Notes: generated from the letters alone by a model not told the origin. A stretch of 64,000 nt of DNA from Viridibacterium curvum (GCF_039544165.1 NZ_BAABLD010000002.1:558001-622000), one strand, 5' to 3'. Counted from the first letter of the stretch, positions 52,011 to 60,889 are shown. Numbers and translations: made by a program.

Positions 52011-52208
52011 TGTTGATCGACTCAGGCCCGAGGTTTTCAGGAGCGCGCGCCCTCCGCAATGATTCTTTTCTTCTGACTTACCCGCCCGTATTCCTGAAAG
52101 AATTTCGTCCCCTTGCGGGCATGAACGGTCGGAATCCGCGCTGAACGGCTAAAATCCGTCGCTTCCCCAGCCACGCAGCCAAGGCGCGCAGCACGCAGCC
52201 CGCCAGCC

Positions 52209-52970
52209 ATGTTCGAAACGAATTCCTCCATTGATCTGCAGAAGCAGATGGCCGAACGCCAAAGCGACACGGCCGGCGCCAGCAGCAATGCCCGTTACGC
52301 GATCTTCTATGCGCCCGAACCCGGCTCGCCGCTCGACGATCTCGGCAGCCACTGGGTCGGCCGCGACGCGATGATCGGCATACCCCTGCCCCAACCTGAA
52401 GTGCCGGGCATTCCGCCCAGCCAGCTCGAAACGCTCACCGAGGCGCCACGCCACTACGGCTTGCACGCGACCATCAAGTCGCCGTTCCGCCTCAAGAGCG
52501 ACGAATCGGCGCAGAACCTCATCGCTGCGCTTGAAGACTTCGCCAGCCGGCAGGCCCCCGTCAAGGTTCCACTGACCCTGCACGAGCGCGAAGGCCTCAT
52601 CGCGCTGCGCCCTGCCGCCCCGTCGGCAGCACTCTCCGCCCTGGCCTGGGACTGCGTGCGCGCCCTGGACAACTTCCGCCAGCCCATGAGCGAACGCGAA
52701 ATCCAGCGTCGCGCCGTGGGATTCACACGCCGCCAGCGCGAGCTGCTCGAAGCCTGGGGCACAGCCCAGGTCGACGACCTTTTCCGCTTCCACATCACCC
52801 TGTGTGCCCGCGCCAGTGCGGCGGAGTCGGCAGCCATCCTGCGCTTTCTCGAGCATTACCTCGAACCCGCCTGCAGAGCACCGCTGTCTATAGACAACCT
52901 CTGTGTGTTCGAAGAACGCGACAACGAACCCATGCGCTGCCGCGCACGCTTCCGCCTCGGTGGTGGCTGA
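52209..52970 (+). CDS. DUF1045 family 2H phosphoesterase-like protein
   Basis: A 253-residue protein of the DUF1045 family, part of the 2H phosphoesterase superfamily. Both catalytic His-x-Thr motifs are present: HYGLHATIKSPF (HAT, near residue 82) and FRFHITLCA (HIT, near 196). Family members often occur with phosphonate (phn) genes and may cleave cyclic phosphate intermediates, but no phn gene is near. The N-terminal 30 residues are poorly conserved in character, so the start could be later, for example at the Met in QKQMAE. Confidence 0.85.
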   Translation: MFETNSSIDLQKQMAERQSDTAGASSNARYAIFYAPEPGSPLDDLGSHWVGRDAMIGIPLPQPEVPGIPPSQLETLTEAPRHYGLHATIKSPFRLKSDESAQNLIAALEDFASRQAPVKVPLTLHEREGLIALRPAAPSAALSALAWDCVRALDNFRQPMSEREIQRRAVGFTRRQRELLEAWGTAQVDDLFRFHITLCARASAAESAAILRFLEHYLEPACRAPLSIDNLCVFEERDNEPMRCRARFRLGGG

Positions 52971-53018
52971 GCGCCCGACTGCTAAACTGCGCCTCTCTGC
53001 ACACGGGAAGCACAGTCA

Positions 53019-53440
53019 TGGAATGCAAGATCAAATGGGCCGGTGAGGCCAAGTTCATCGCCGAAACCGGCAGCGGCCATGCCATCCTCATGGAAGGCGC
53101 AGGCGACCTCGGTGGCCAGAACCACGCTCCGCGCCCCATGGAAATGATCCTCGCCGGCGCCGGCGGCTGCACCGCTTACGACGTCGTGCTCATCCTCAAG
53201 CGCGGCCGCCACGCCATCGACGGCTGCGAAGTCGAACTCAAGGCCGAACGCGCCGAGACCGACCCCAAGGTGTTTACGAAGATCCACTACCACTACACGG
53301 TGCGTGGGAAGAACCTCAAGCACGAGGTCGTCGAGCGCGCTATCAAGCTGTCAGCCGACAAGTACTGCTCGGCGTCGATCATGCTGGGCAAGACGGCGGA
53401 GATTACGCATGACTTCAGTATTGTGGATAGAGCTGACTGA
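53019..53440 (+). CDS. OsmC/YhfA family protein
   Basis: A 140-residue OsmC-fold protein. The glutamate-containing PRPMEMILAGAGGCTAYDV block and a later cysteine in SADKYCSASIML match the paired redox-active positions of OsmC/Ohr-like proteins. It is closest to the YhfA subgroup, whose role is unclear. The frame is open from 52802, but the ATG at 53019 gives the full domain. TAAACT about 30 bases upstream could be its -10 box. Confidence 0.88.
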
Positions 53441-53456
53441 CTTAACCAATCTGCTC

Positions 53457-53771
53457 ATGCGTACCAGCGTTTTCTGGCTGAGCATTGGTTCAGCCTTGGC
53501 GGGAATGGGGTTTTTAACCGCAGCACTTGCATTGACTGGGTTTGGCAGCCAATCGTCCTGCGGAACGTGGGGTCTGAACTGTACTTTCAAAGCACTTGTC
53601 TGGCTGTTCGGTTTTGAGGGGGCCGCAGTTGTGCCGCTATGGCTGGGTGTCGCCGAGACATCAAGGGGCTCAACAATGAGATATGTCGCTCTGGGGCTTG
53701 CCTACACGACAACGCTGATGCTGGGAGTCTCGGTATTCGCCGGCTTTTGGGTGTTTGTTGCGGCAGCCTGA
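53457..53771 (+). CDS. Small multi-span membrane protein, unknown function
   Basis: About 104 residues with three hydrophobic segments: SVFWLSIGSALAGMGFLTAA, a middle one through ALVWLFGFEGAAVVPLWLG, and LGLAYTTTLMLGVSVFAGFW. It has two cysteines near SCGTWGLNC. I recognise no family. An in-frame ATG at 53409 would overlap the OsmC gene; 53457 is preferred although neither has a clear ribosome site. It looks more AT-rich than its neighbours and borders a repeat cluster, so recent arrival is possible. Confidence 0.5.
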   Translation: MRTSVFWLSIGSALAGMGFLTAALALTGFGSQSSCGTWGLNCTFKALVWLFGFEGAAVVPLWLGVAETSRGSTMRYVALGLAYTTTLMLGVSVFAGFWVFVAAA

Positions 53772-53782
53772 TACGAACATGG

Positions 53783-54107
53783 GGCGCAATAAACATTGGG
53801 CATTGCGCCGCGTGTGTCACCAAGCATCCAGCCCGGTAACGTAAGCTCGGAAGGCGCACGCGTCGTGTTCCCGCAAACCGCGTGGGCACGCTGTTCCTGC
53901 CCGAGGACGCAATATCCGCTGGGGATTGCGTCGCTCTCGTTGAGGCGCATACCTGACGGCGCAATGCGCTTCGCTTATTGACGCCCTACCTGAACACCTG
54001 AAAACTCCACCACCCCAACGCACTCACCGCTCCACGTTGGGCTCCGCTTTGCTCAGCGCCAACCTACTCAACGATCTACCGGATCGCCTGAAAACTCCAC
54101 CACCCCA
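53783..54107. repeat. Cluster of GCGCAAT-type palindromes and a duplicated crcB end
   Basis: This 304-base gap holds three related imperfect hairpins with arms of the form GGCGCAAT ... ATTGCGCC: 53783-53809, 53906-53932 (GACGCAAT form) and 53959-53986. A 21-base direct repeat occurs at 53998-54018 and again at 54087-54107; the second copy is the 3' end of crcB, so a fragment of that end was duplicated. No gene is seen between 53772 and 54075. Confidence 0.75.
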
Positions 54108-54459
54108 GCCCCGTCATCGCCAGCGAACCGCACACGTGCAGGGCGATTGCCGCGAGCGCCCAACCGAGCGCCCCGCGCTGGAGCATCTGGAACACCTCGC
54201 CGGAGAAGCTGGAAAAGGTCGTGAGTCCGCCGAGGAAGCCGGTCGTGACGAGCAGGCGTATCGCCGGTGACAGCTCGGGCAGGGCGTTGATCCAGGCGAG
54301 CGCCAGCCCCATCAGGAATCCGCCGATCAGGTTCGCCGCCAGCGTACCGAGCGGCATGGCGGCGAGCAGAGGGTTGAGGAAGAGGCCGAGCCCCCAGCGC
54401 GCCCAGGCACCCAAGGCAGCTCCGGCGCCAATCACGCCCAGATGGATTGCAAGTGTCAC
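54076..54459 (-). CDS. crcB: Fluoride ion channel CrcB (Fluc)
   Basis: A 127-residue four-helix membrane protein that forms dual-topology dimers exporting fluoride. The family blocks are GAALGAWARWGLGL, GTLAANLIGGFLMGLALAW and TTGFLGGLTTFSSFSGEV, the last containing the TTFSxF-type channel residues. A GTG start at 54459 with GGAG about nine bases upstream gives the normal length; the frame runs further to 54534. I looked for a fluoride riboswitch upstream and saw none. Its 3' end is part of a 21-base direct repeat. Confidence 0.94.
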   Translation of the reverse strand: MTLAIHLGVIGAGAALGAWARWGLGLFLNPLLAAMPLGTLAANLIGGFLMGLALAWINALPELSPAIRLLVTTGFLGGLTTFSSFSGEVFQMLQRGALGWALAAIALHVCGSLAMTGLGWWSFQAIR

Positions 54460-54512
54460 TGACTTCTCTCCCCGATTGATGCGGCCCCGTGTCGTGTGAT
54501 GCAGGTGCGGAT

Positions 54513-54558
54513 GTAGGTGCGGCTTCAGCCGCACATGTCCGGCTGAAGCCGCACCTAC
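54513..54558. repeat. REP-like palindrome (GTAGGTGCGG family)
   Basis: A perfect 18-base inverted repeat (54513-54530 with 54541-54558) with a 10-base loop lies in the 229-base divergent region between crcB and the sigma factor gene. Two shorter relatives are at 63848-63865 and 63956-63973. Confidence 0.85.
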
Positions 54559-54688
54559 GGAACCCGCAAGTTACTGTTCGCAGGGCGGATCAGAACTGCT
54601 TGTTGACTCAAGTCGCAATGATGGCATGTAAGCTTTGCCCCGTCCGCCCGGTCTATCGCTGCATGAGCCCCACAATCCGCCCCTCGAC

Positions 54689-55201
54689 ATGCTAGCCCGC
54701 CTCCGTCAGAAGCACTTCGACCAGGTCGTGCGCGCCTACAGCGCCGAGATGTATCGCTTCGCCTGGTGGCTGTGCCGCGACCGCCATGTGGCCGAAGATA
54801 TCGTCCAGGAAGCCTTCACCCGCGCCTGGCACAGCTGGGACAGCCTGCGCGAGCCGGACAATCCCAAGCCCTGGCTGATGCGCATCCTGCGCAACGAACA
54901 TGCGCGGCTCTACGAGCGCAAGCAGTTCGACTACGTCGACGAAGCCCCTGAAGACCTGGAAATCGCCGCCGACCACGCCCCCATTGAATTGCTGGAGCTC
55001 GAAAACCTCATCGGCAGTCTGCCGCTCTCGCTGCGAGAACCCTTTCTGCTGCAGGTGCTGGGCGGCTTTTCATGCGCCGAGATCGCTGCCGAACTCGACA
55101 CCAGCGAAGGCGCCATCATGGTCCGCCTGACGCGCGCCCGTCAGGCTCTGCGCCAGTCACTCAGCGGTGAATCCAGCGCATCGGCAAGGAAGTCGTCATG
55201 A
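54689..55201 (+). CDS. ECF-type RNA polymerase sigma factor
   Basis: A 170-residue sigma-70 family factor with only regions 2 and 4. Region 2 is EMYRFAWWLCRDRHVAEDIVQEAFTRAW with a PKPWLMRILRNE end; region 4 is LPLSLREPFLLQVLGGFSCAEIAAELDTSEGAI with LTRARQALRQ. The last four bases overlap the next gene, a zinc-type anti-sigma candidate, so the pair is probably co-regulated. The regulon is unknown. The frame is open from 54635, but the ATG at 54689 gives the usual length. Confidence 0.92.
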   Translation: MLARLRQKHFDQVVRAYSAEMYRFAWWLCRDRHVAEDIVQEAFTRAWHSWDSLREPDNPKPWLMRILRNEHARLYERKQFDYVDEAPEDLEIAADHAPIELLELENLIGSLPLSLREPFLLQVLGGFSCAEIAAELDTSEGAIMVRLTRARQALRQSLSGESSASARKSS

Positions 55202-55938
55202 ATACCCAGCTCCATCTCGTCTCTGGCAGCGCTTTCGGCTGCCTCGACTTTCGCCGCGAAAAGCTGGCTGATCCGCGTCACGTATCACCAGCCGCTACAG
55301 CCCACCTGCGCGAATGCGAAGCCTGCCAGCGCTTTGCGGCGCGCACCGACCAGCTCGAATCGCAGATCGCCGAAGCTCTTGCCGTCCCTGTGCCCGAGGG
55401 CCTTAACGACCGCATCATCCTGCGCGCTCGCCGCGAGCAACAGAGGCCCTGGCGCATGCTGGCGCTGGCCGCCAGCGTGGTGCTGACCGTCGCATTGGGC
55501 GTCAGCCACTTGCGTTCCGAATCAGGCTCCCACAACGCATCTCACCTCGCGCTGTCAGCCGCCGCACATGCCGGCGACGAAGCCGCCGAAATGCGCCAGC
55601 ACCCCTCGCTGGCCGCCAGCCAGTTCGGCCTGATCCTGTCGAACTTCGGCGGCGACCTGCAGGCGCCCATCGGCCGCGTCGACTACATCCACTTCTGCCC
55701 TATCGATGGCTTCGGCATGGGTTGGCACATCCGCATGCAGACACCGTCAGGCGGCGTCACGCTGCTATTGGTGCCCGGCGCCAAAGCTGAAGTCGATAGC
55801 CAGACCGTCACGGTGAATGGCATGCAGGTGCTGATCCAGCGCGCCGGCCAGGGCTATTACGCGCTGATTGCCGATGACCGCAAGGCACTGGACGCTGCCG
55901 GCGCCGCCATGCAACGACAGGTGCGCTGGAAGAGCTGA
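55198..55938 (+). CDS. DUF3379-type anti-sigma factor candidate
   Basis: A 246-residue protein. The N-terminus has HLRECEACQRF (His-x3-Cys-x2-Cys), the zinc anti-sigma motif. One membrane helix (about 82-99, RMLALAASVVLTVALGV) separates it from a periplasmic domain (about 100-246) with FCPIDGFGMGWHIRMQTPSGGVTLLLVPG. This matches DUF3379 proteins encoded next to ECF sigma factors. The gene overlaps the sigma gene by four bases. What the periplasmic domain senses is unknown. Confidence 0.88.
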   Translation: MNTQLHLVSGSAFGCLDFRREKLADPRHVSPAATAHLRECEACQRFAARTDQLESQIAEALAVPVPEGLNDRIILRARREQQRPWRMLALAASVVLTVALGVSHLRSESGSHNASHLALSAAAHAGDEAAEMRQHPSLAASQFGLILSNFGGDLQAPIGRVDYIHFCPIDGFGMGWHIRMQTPSGGVTLLLVPGAKAEVDSQTVTVNGMQVLIQRAGQGYYALIADDRKALDAAGAAMQRQVRWKS

Positions 55939-55967
55939 GACTTGCCACGACGGGCACCGCAAACTAG

Positions 55968-55990
55968 ACTAGTCATCTAACTAGTCATCT
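55968..55990 (+). promoter_or_regulatory. Tandem operator candidate for the Phd/VapC pair
   Basis: Two exact copies of ACTAGTCATCT (55968-55978 and 55980-55990), each with a palindromic ACTAGT core and a 12-base period, stand just before the antitoxin ribosome site (GGAG). Antitoxins of this type usually repress their own promoter, so this is the likely binding site. Confidence 0.6.
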
Positions 55991-56000
55991 GGAGCCGCAC

Positions 56001-56255
56001 ATGCAAACCTGGCCCGTACAGGATGCCAAGGCCCGCCTCAGCGAGCTGCTCGATGCCTGCCTGCAGGAAGGGCCGCAAGTGCTCACGCGGCGTGGCGTGG
56101 AGACCGCCGTGCTGGTGCCGCTGGCCGAATGGCAACGCCTCAACGCCGCTGCACGTCCGTCCATCAAAGCCCTGCTGCTTGCCGGCAGCGCACGCGCCGA
56201 GATCCCCGTACCTGCCCGTGGCAAGGCGCAACGACGCACGCCGTCGGCCCTGTGA
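56001..56255 (+). CDS. Phd/YefM-type antitoxin
   Basis: An 84-residue antitoxin: the N-terminal DNA-binding part reads WPVQDAKARLSELLDACLQEGPQVLTRRGVETAVLVPLAEWQRL, characteristic of Phd/YefM. The C-terminal basic tail would wrap the toxin. It is preceded by a tandem repeat likely to be its operator and is coupled to the PIN toxin by a TGATG overlap. Confidence 0.92.
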   Translation: MQTWPVQDAKARLSELLDACLQEGPQVLTRRGVETAVLVPLAEWQRLNAAARPSIKALLLAGSARAEIPVPARGKAQRRTPSAL

Positions 56256-56665
56256 TGTACCTGCTCGACACCAACATCGTCTCAGAGCTGCGCAAGCCAC
56301 GCCCGCATGGCGCAGTTGTCACCTGGCTCAATGCACAGGCAGAAGCCGACCTGACCCTCTCTGCAGTCACGCTGGGCGAAATCCAGGCCGGCATCGAAAT
56401 CACCCGCGAGCAGGATCCGCACAAAGCCGCCGAGCTGGATGCCTGGGCCAATCAGCTCGCCTGCGCCTGGAATGTGCTGCCCATGGACGCCGACACCTTC
56501 CGGCAATGGGCGCGGCTCATGCACCGTCACCGTCAATCCGACACCGTGTACGAAGACGCCATGATCGCCGCCACAGCCCTACAGCATCGACTCACGGTAG
56601 TGACGCGCAACGTGCGCGACTTCGCGCGCTTCGGGGTGCCACTGCTCAATCCCTTTGAAAGCTGA
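56255..56665 (+). CDS. VapC-type PIN-domain toxin
   Basis: A 136-residue PIN ribonuclease. Acidic active-site residues are in MYLLDTNIVSELRKP (Asp near residue 5), LGEIQAGIE (Glu near 43), YEDAMIAATA (Asp near 102), and VTRNVRDFARF (Asp/Asn near 120). It probably cleaves tRNA or mRNA under stress when the antitoxin is degraded. The start at 56255 is fixed by overlap with the antitoxin stop. Confidence 0.92.
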   Translation: MYLLDTNIVSELRKPRPHGAVVTWLNAQAEADLTLSAVTLGEIQAGIEITREQDPHKAAELDAWANQLACAWNVLPMDADTFRQWARLMHRHRQSDTVYEDAMIAATALQHRLTVVTRNVRDFARFGVPLLNPFES

Positions 56666-56714
56666 GCGACTGCGGCAAACCTGCCGTGTTGCGCCGCGCC
56701 GCAGCAGGGCGGGC

Positions 56715-56720
56715 TAAAAT
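56715..56720 (+). promoter_or_regulatory. Candidate -10 box for glnS
   Basis: TAAAAT in the context GGGCTAAAATG lies 50 bases before the chosen glnS start. Its presence argues against the ATG at 56719 being the start, because that codon overlaps the box. The -35 element is not clear. Confidence 0.4.
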
Positions 56721-56769
56721 GTCGGCCTTCCAGCCGCCTGCGGGCGGCGCTTCACCCAGGACCGGGCAC

Positions 56770-58581
56770 GTGACCGACAACAGCAACAAGCCGATACCGG
56801 CAGCCAACTTCCTCCGCAACATCATCGACGCCGACCTCGCGGCGAACAAGTTCGCGCAGCGCCGCTTTGCCGGCACGCCCGGCGACGCTGCCCACCATGC
56901 CGCGGGCCCGCTCGACACGGCGAAGATCCGCACGCGCTTTCCGCCGGAACCCAATGGCTATCTCCACATCGGCCACGCCAAGTCGATCTGCCTGAACTTC
57001 GGCCTGGCGCGCGACTACGGTGGCGTCTGCCACATGCGCTTCGACGACACCAATCCGGAGAAGGAAGACCAGGAGTTCGTCGACTCCATCCTCGACGCCG
57101 TGCAGTGGCTGGGCTTCGGCTGGAACGCCAACGGCACCGAACATCTCTATCACGCCAGCGATTACTTCGAGTTCATGTACCGCGCGGCCCAGTACCTCAT
57201 CACGGCTGGCCACGCCTACGTCGATGCACAGAGCGCTGATGAGATGCGCGCCAACCGCGGCACGCTGACCGAGCCCGGCAAGGATTCGCCCTGGCGCAAC
57301 CGCCCGGCCGCCGAATCACTGGCCCTGTTCGAGGAAATGCGCGACGGCAAGCACGCGGACGGCAGCATGGTGTTGCGCGCCAAGGTCGACATGGCGTCGC
57401 CCAACATCAACCTGCGCGACCCGGCGATCTATCGAATCCGCCACGCCGAGCATCACCGCACCGGCAACAAGTGGTGCGTCTATCCGATGTATGCCTACGC
57501 ACACCCCATTGAGGACGCGCTGGAACAGATCACCCACTCCATCTGTACGCTGGAATTCGAAGATCAGCGTCCGTGGTATGACTGGCTGCTCGCACGCCTC
57601 GTCGAAGGCGGCCTGCTCGCCGCGCCCCTGCCGCACCAGTACGAGTTCGCGCGCCTCAACGTCACCTACGTCATCACCAGCAAGCGCAAGCTCAAGCAAC
57701 TGGTGGACGACAAACATGTCGACGGCTGGGACGACCCGCGCATGCCCACCATCGTCGGCCTGCGTCGCCGCGGCTACACGCCCGAAGCCATGCGCCTGTT
57801 CTGCGAGCGCACCGGCACCACCAAATCGCACAGCCTCATCGACTACAGCAGCCTTGAAATCGCCCTGCGCGAAGACCTCGACGAAAAAGCCCCGCGCGCC
57901 ATGGCCGTGCTGGACCCCGTCAAGCTCAAGCTCACCAACTGGGACGCCGTGTTCGGCGCCGGCCACGTCGAGCCCTGCTCGGCACCGGTGCACCCGCACC
58001 ATGAAGACATGGGCCGCCGCAGCTTCAACCTCACGCCCGAGGTGTGGATCGAGCGCGAAGACTTCATGGAAGAGCCGCCCAAGGGCTATCACCGTCTCAC
58101 TCCGCCGCGCACCGACGCGGCGGGCCTAGAACTTGCCGGTAACAAAGCGCGCCTCAAGTACGGCTACGTCATCGAGTGCAAGGGCTGCGAAAAAGACGCC
58201 GCCGGCAACATCACCGCCGTGCTGGCCGAGATCGTGCCCGACACCAAGAGCGGAACGCCCGGCGCCGACAGCGTCAAGGTCAAGGGCGTCATCACCTGGG
58301 TCAGCGTCAGCGAAGGCCTCTCTGCCGAAGTGCGCCTCTATGACCGCTTGTTCAAGGAAGAACACCCTGACGCCGGTGGCCGCGACTTCCTCGAAGCCAT
58401 CAATCCGGACTCGAAGAAAGTCGTCACCGCCTTCGTCGAACCCGGTCTTGCCACCACGGAGGCCGGGACCAGCTTCCAGTTCGAGCGCCACGGCTACTTC
58501 GTCGCCGACCGCAAGGATCACGTCGCGGGCAAAGCTGTCTTCAACCGCAGTTGTACTTTGAAGGACAGCTGGGCCAAGTGA
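56770..58581 (+). CDS. glnS: Glutaminyl-tRNA synthetase
   Basis: A class I aminoacyl-tRNA synthetase charging tRNA-Gln. The HIGH motif appears as FPPEPNGYLHIGHAKS, and the KMSKS-equivalent region lies near VITSKRKLKQLVDD. GlnRS-specific blocks include MRFDDTNPEKEDQEFVDSI and a C-terminal beta-barrel anticodon-binding region (about 380-603). The GTG at 56770 gives the typical TDNSNKPIPAANFLRNII start and has AGGA upstream; the frame runs further to 56686. At 603 residues it is slightly long, with an inserted segment before the catalytic start. Confidence 0.96.
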   Translation: MTDNSNKPIPAANFLRNIIDADLAANKFAQRRFAGTPGDAAHHAAGPLDTAKIRTRFPPEPNGYLHIGHAKSICLNFGLARDYGGVCHMRFDDTNPEKEDQEFVDSILDAVQWLGFGWNANGTEHLYHASDYFEFMYRAAQYLITAGHAYVDAQSADEMRANRGTLTEPGKDSPWRNRPAAESLALFEEMRDGKHADGSMVLRAKVDMASPNINLRDPAIYRIRHAEHHRTGNKWCVYPMYAYAHPIEDALEQITHSICTLEFEDQRPWYDWLLARLVEGGLLAAPLPHQYEFARLNVTYVITSKRKLKQLVDDKHVDGWDDPRMPTIVGLRRRGYTPEAMRLFCERTGTTKSHSLIDYSSLEIALREDLDEKAPRAMAVLDPVKLKLTNWDAVFGAGHVEPCSAPVHPHHEDMGRRSFNLTPEVWIEREDFMEEPPKGYHRLTPPRTDAAGLELAGNKARLKYGYVIECKGCEKDAAGNITAVLAEIVPDTKSGTPGADSVKVKGVITWVSVSEGLSAEVRLYDRLFKEEHPDAGGRDFLEAINPDSKKVVTAFVEPGLATTEAGTSFQFERHGYFVADRKDHVAGKAVFNRSCTLKDSWAK

Positions 58582-58607
58582 CCCTGGTTCGTGGTACCAC
58601 CACACTC

Positions 58608-58680
58608 CGTCATTCCCGCGAAGGCTGGAATCCAGTGGCTTTGCTAACGACGCTGGATTCCCGCCTTCGCGGGAATGACG
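58608..58680. repeat. dRS3-like inverted pair between glnS and the FUSC gene
   Basis: Two oppositely oriented units, 58612-58631 and 58657-58676. The left unit has one mismatch (TGGAAT instead of GGGAAT); the right is perfect. Outer flanks are CGTC and GACG as in the other pairs. Confidence 0.88.
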
Positions 58681-58693
58681 TCCATCGGCGCGC

Positions 58694-60889
58694 ATGACGC
58701 CACAAACACCACGCCATGCCCCCATCGGCTGGCTGCGCCGCCTGTGGGCGCACGACAAGACACTGGACAGTCTCAAGGTTGCCATCGCCTTCGCCGGCGT
58801 GGTGTTGCCCTGCCTTCTGCTCAATCGTGACGACTGGCTGATCGGTCTGGTACTGGGCGTCATCGCCTGTGCTTTGGCTGAAACCGAAGACCGCGTGCCG
58901 GGCCGCCTGCGCGCACTGGCGGTCACCCTTGTCTGCTTCGCGGTCGCCGCATTCTCGGTGCGCCTGCTCTTCCCCTGGCCTCTGCTGTTTGCAACAGGGC
59001 TCGCCCTGTCGACTTTCGGCTTCGTCATGCTCGGTGCAATGGGCGAGCGCTACGCGGCCATCGCCGTCGCCTCGCTGATTCTCGCCGTGTATTGCATGCT
59101 CGTGGCCTACGCGCGCCACGTCTCGCACAGCACGCTGCAAAGCATCTGGTTCGAACCCTTGCTGCTGCTCACTGGCGCTGCCTGGTTCGGGCTTGTGTCG
59201 GTGATGGCTGCCGCCATGGTGTCAACGCGAGCCGTGCGCCGCAGCCTCGCCAGTCTCTACCTGTCACTCGGCCGCTACCTCGCGCTCAAAGCACGCCTGT
59301 TCGAACCCGTTGGCGGGCGCGACATCGAGGCCCAGCGTCGCGAGCTCGCGGCGCAGAACAGTGCCCTCGTCGGCCAGTTCAACCGCACGCGCGAAGTGCT
59401 GATCCGCTGGGTGCAGGAAGGCCGCCCCAGGGCGCGCAACGAGCGCTTTCTCAAGTGGTACTTCCTCGCGCAGGACATCCACGAGCGCGCCAGCTCATCG
59501 CACCAGCCCTACGAGCAACTCGCCGAAGCCTTCGCGCGCAGCGACATCCTGTACCGCTGTCAGCACCTCATGCAGAGTCAGGCGCGCGGCTGCCGTGCAC
59601 TGGCCGAGGCCATCCTGCGCAACGACCCCTTTGCGCGCGTCGGCGAAGCAAGACACGCACTGGATGCCCTGCTTGCCTCCCGCGATCATGTTGTTGCCAG
59701 CGACAACCCCACCTGGCAAGCGCTGCGCGACGCGCTCGAGGACCTGTGCCGCAACGTCACCCGCATCGAGACCCAGCTCGCGCTCGCCGGCACGCCTGAC
59801 GCCCTGCCGCTCGATGCCGACACCAACCTGCGCGACAACGCGCCGCGCAGCCTCGCAGAAAAGCTCGAACGCCTGCGTGCCGACTTCTCGCCACGCTCGG
59901 CGCGCTTCCGACACGGCATCCGCCTTGCCTGCGCGCTCACCATCGGTTACGCCTTGCTGCATGTTTTCGACATCCCGCAAGGCTACTGGGTGCTGCTGAC
60001 TACGGTCTTCGTCTGCCAGCCCAGCTACAGCAGCACGTGGCGACGCATGGGCCAGCGCGTTGGCGGCACCGTGCTGGGCCTTGTCGCGGCCTGGGCCTTC
60101 ATCGATCTCTTCCCCCACCCCTACGCGCAATCTGCGCTGGCCGTTGCGGCTGGCGTCGCCTTCTTCGCACTGCGGCACGACCGTTACCTGCTCGCCACCA
60201 GTTGCATCACGGTGCTGGTGTTCGCCTGCTTCAGTCAGCTTGGCGACAGCTACGTGCTGCTGTGGCCGCGTCTGTTCGACACACTGATTGGCGCCGTGAT
60301 CGCCGGCGGCGCAGTCGCCGTCATCCTGCCGGACTGGCAAGGCCAACGCCTGCATGGCGTGATGGCCGACACGATCGAAAAATCGCGCCTCTACCTTGCC
60401 GAGATTCTTGGTCAATACGCCTCGGGCAAGCGCGACGACCTGCCCTACCGCATTGCCCGCCGCGAAGCCCACAACGCCGACGCCGAGCTCTCGCGCACCA
60501 TTGCCGGCATGCTTGATGAGCCGGACCGCCACCACGTCGCCCCCGAGCTCGCCTGGGAATTCCTCAACGCCAGCCACAGCCTGCTGGCCTACGCCTCCGC
60601 ACTCGGCGCCCACCGCGAACGCATCGACAACTTCGCCCTGCTGCGCGAACTGCAACCTCTGGCCGACGCACTCGACAAAGCCCTGGCACAGCTCGCCCAC
60701 GAACTGCAAGGCGAGCGCCCGCCTGAACCCTCAGCACCACTCCCCGCCTCACTCACCACCGCAGAACCTGATCGCGAAGCGTCGCCCACAGAACGCCGCC
60801 TGCTGCGTCAACTGCGACTCATGGCCTCGGCCCTGGTCACGCTGCGCGACGTTTCGCAGCGCCTGGCAGAGCGCCGCAGCCAGAAGTAG
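58694..60889 (+). CDS. yccS: YccS/YhfK-type FUSC family membrane protein
   Basis: A 731-residue inner-membrane protein with two sets of membrane helices (about 27-175 and 415-545) and two large soluble regions. The second set holds the FUSC (fusaric acid resistance-like) segment FDIPQGYWVLLTTVFVCQPSYSSTWRRMGQRVGGTVLG. Length and double layout fit the YccS family, which may export aromatic or organic acids; the substrate is not known. It follows a dRS3 pair and has no clear ribosome site. Confidence 0.88.
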   Translation: MTPQTPRHAPIGWLRRLWAHDKTLDSLKVAIAFAGVVLPCLLLNRDDWLIGLVLGVIACALAETEDRVPGRLRALAVTLVCFAVAAFSVRLLFPWPLLFATGLALSTFGFVMLGAMGERYAAIAVASLILAVYCMLVAYARHVSHSTLQSIWFEPLLLLTGAAWFGLVSVMAAAMVSTRAVRRSLASLYLSLGRYLALKARLFEPVGGRDIEAQRRELAAQNSALVGQFNRTREVLIRWVQEGRPRARNERFLKWYFLAQDIHERASSSHQPYEQLAEAFARSDILYRCQHLMQSQARGCRALAEAILRNDPFARVGEARHALDALLASRDHVVASDNPTWQALRDALEDLCRNVTRIETQLALAGTPDALPLDADTNLRDNAPRSLAEKLERLRADFSPRSARFRHGIRLACALTIGYALLHVFDIPQGYWVLLTTVFVCQPSYSSTWRRMGQRVGGTVLGLVAAWAFIDLFPHPYAQSALAVAAGVAFFALRHDRYLLATSCITVLVFACFSQLGDSYVLLWPRLFDTLIGAVIAGGAVAVILPDWQGQRLHGVMADTIEKSRLYLAEILGQYASGKRDDLPYRIARREAHNADAELSRTIAGMLDEPDRHHVAPELAWEFLNASHSLLAYASALGAHRERIDNFALLRELQPLADALDKALAQLAHELQGERPPEPSAPLPASLTTAEPDREASPTERRLLRQLRLMASALVTLRDVSQRLAERRSQK

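Larger units (their letters stand above)
51458..52208. other. 751-base non-coding region with two terminators
   Basis: No ORF with protein-like character fits between mnmC and the next gene. The region holds a hairpin centred near 51546 (CCATGGTT ... AACCATGG), a strong terminator (51611), a 10-base perfect inverted repeat (51744-51753 with 51788-51797), a second strong terminator (51889), and a dRS3-like pair (51936). Just ahead of each terminator is the same ACTCTCTCC string (about 51599 and 51873). Two small RNA genes are a reasonable reading. A TAAAAT at 52150-52155 may be the -10 box of the next gene. Confidence 0.55.

Noticed and set aside
54460..54600. Fluoride riboswitch upstream of crcB
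   Set aside because: The expected GGNGATGGNGTTC-type core is absent; the structure seen is a REP-like palindrome.
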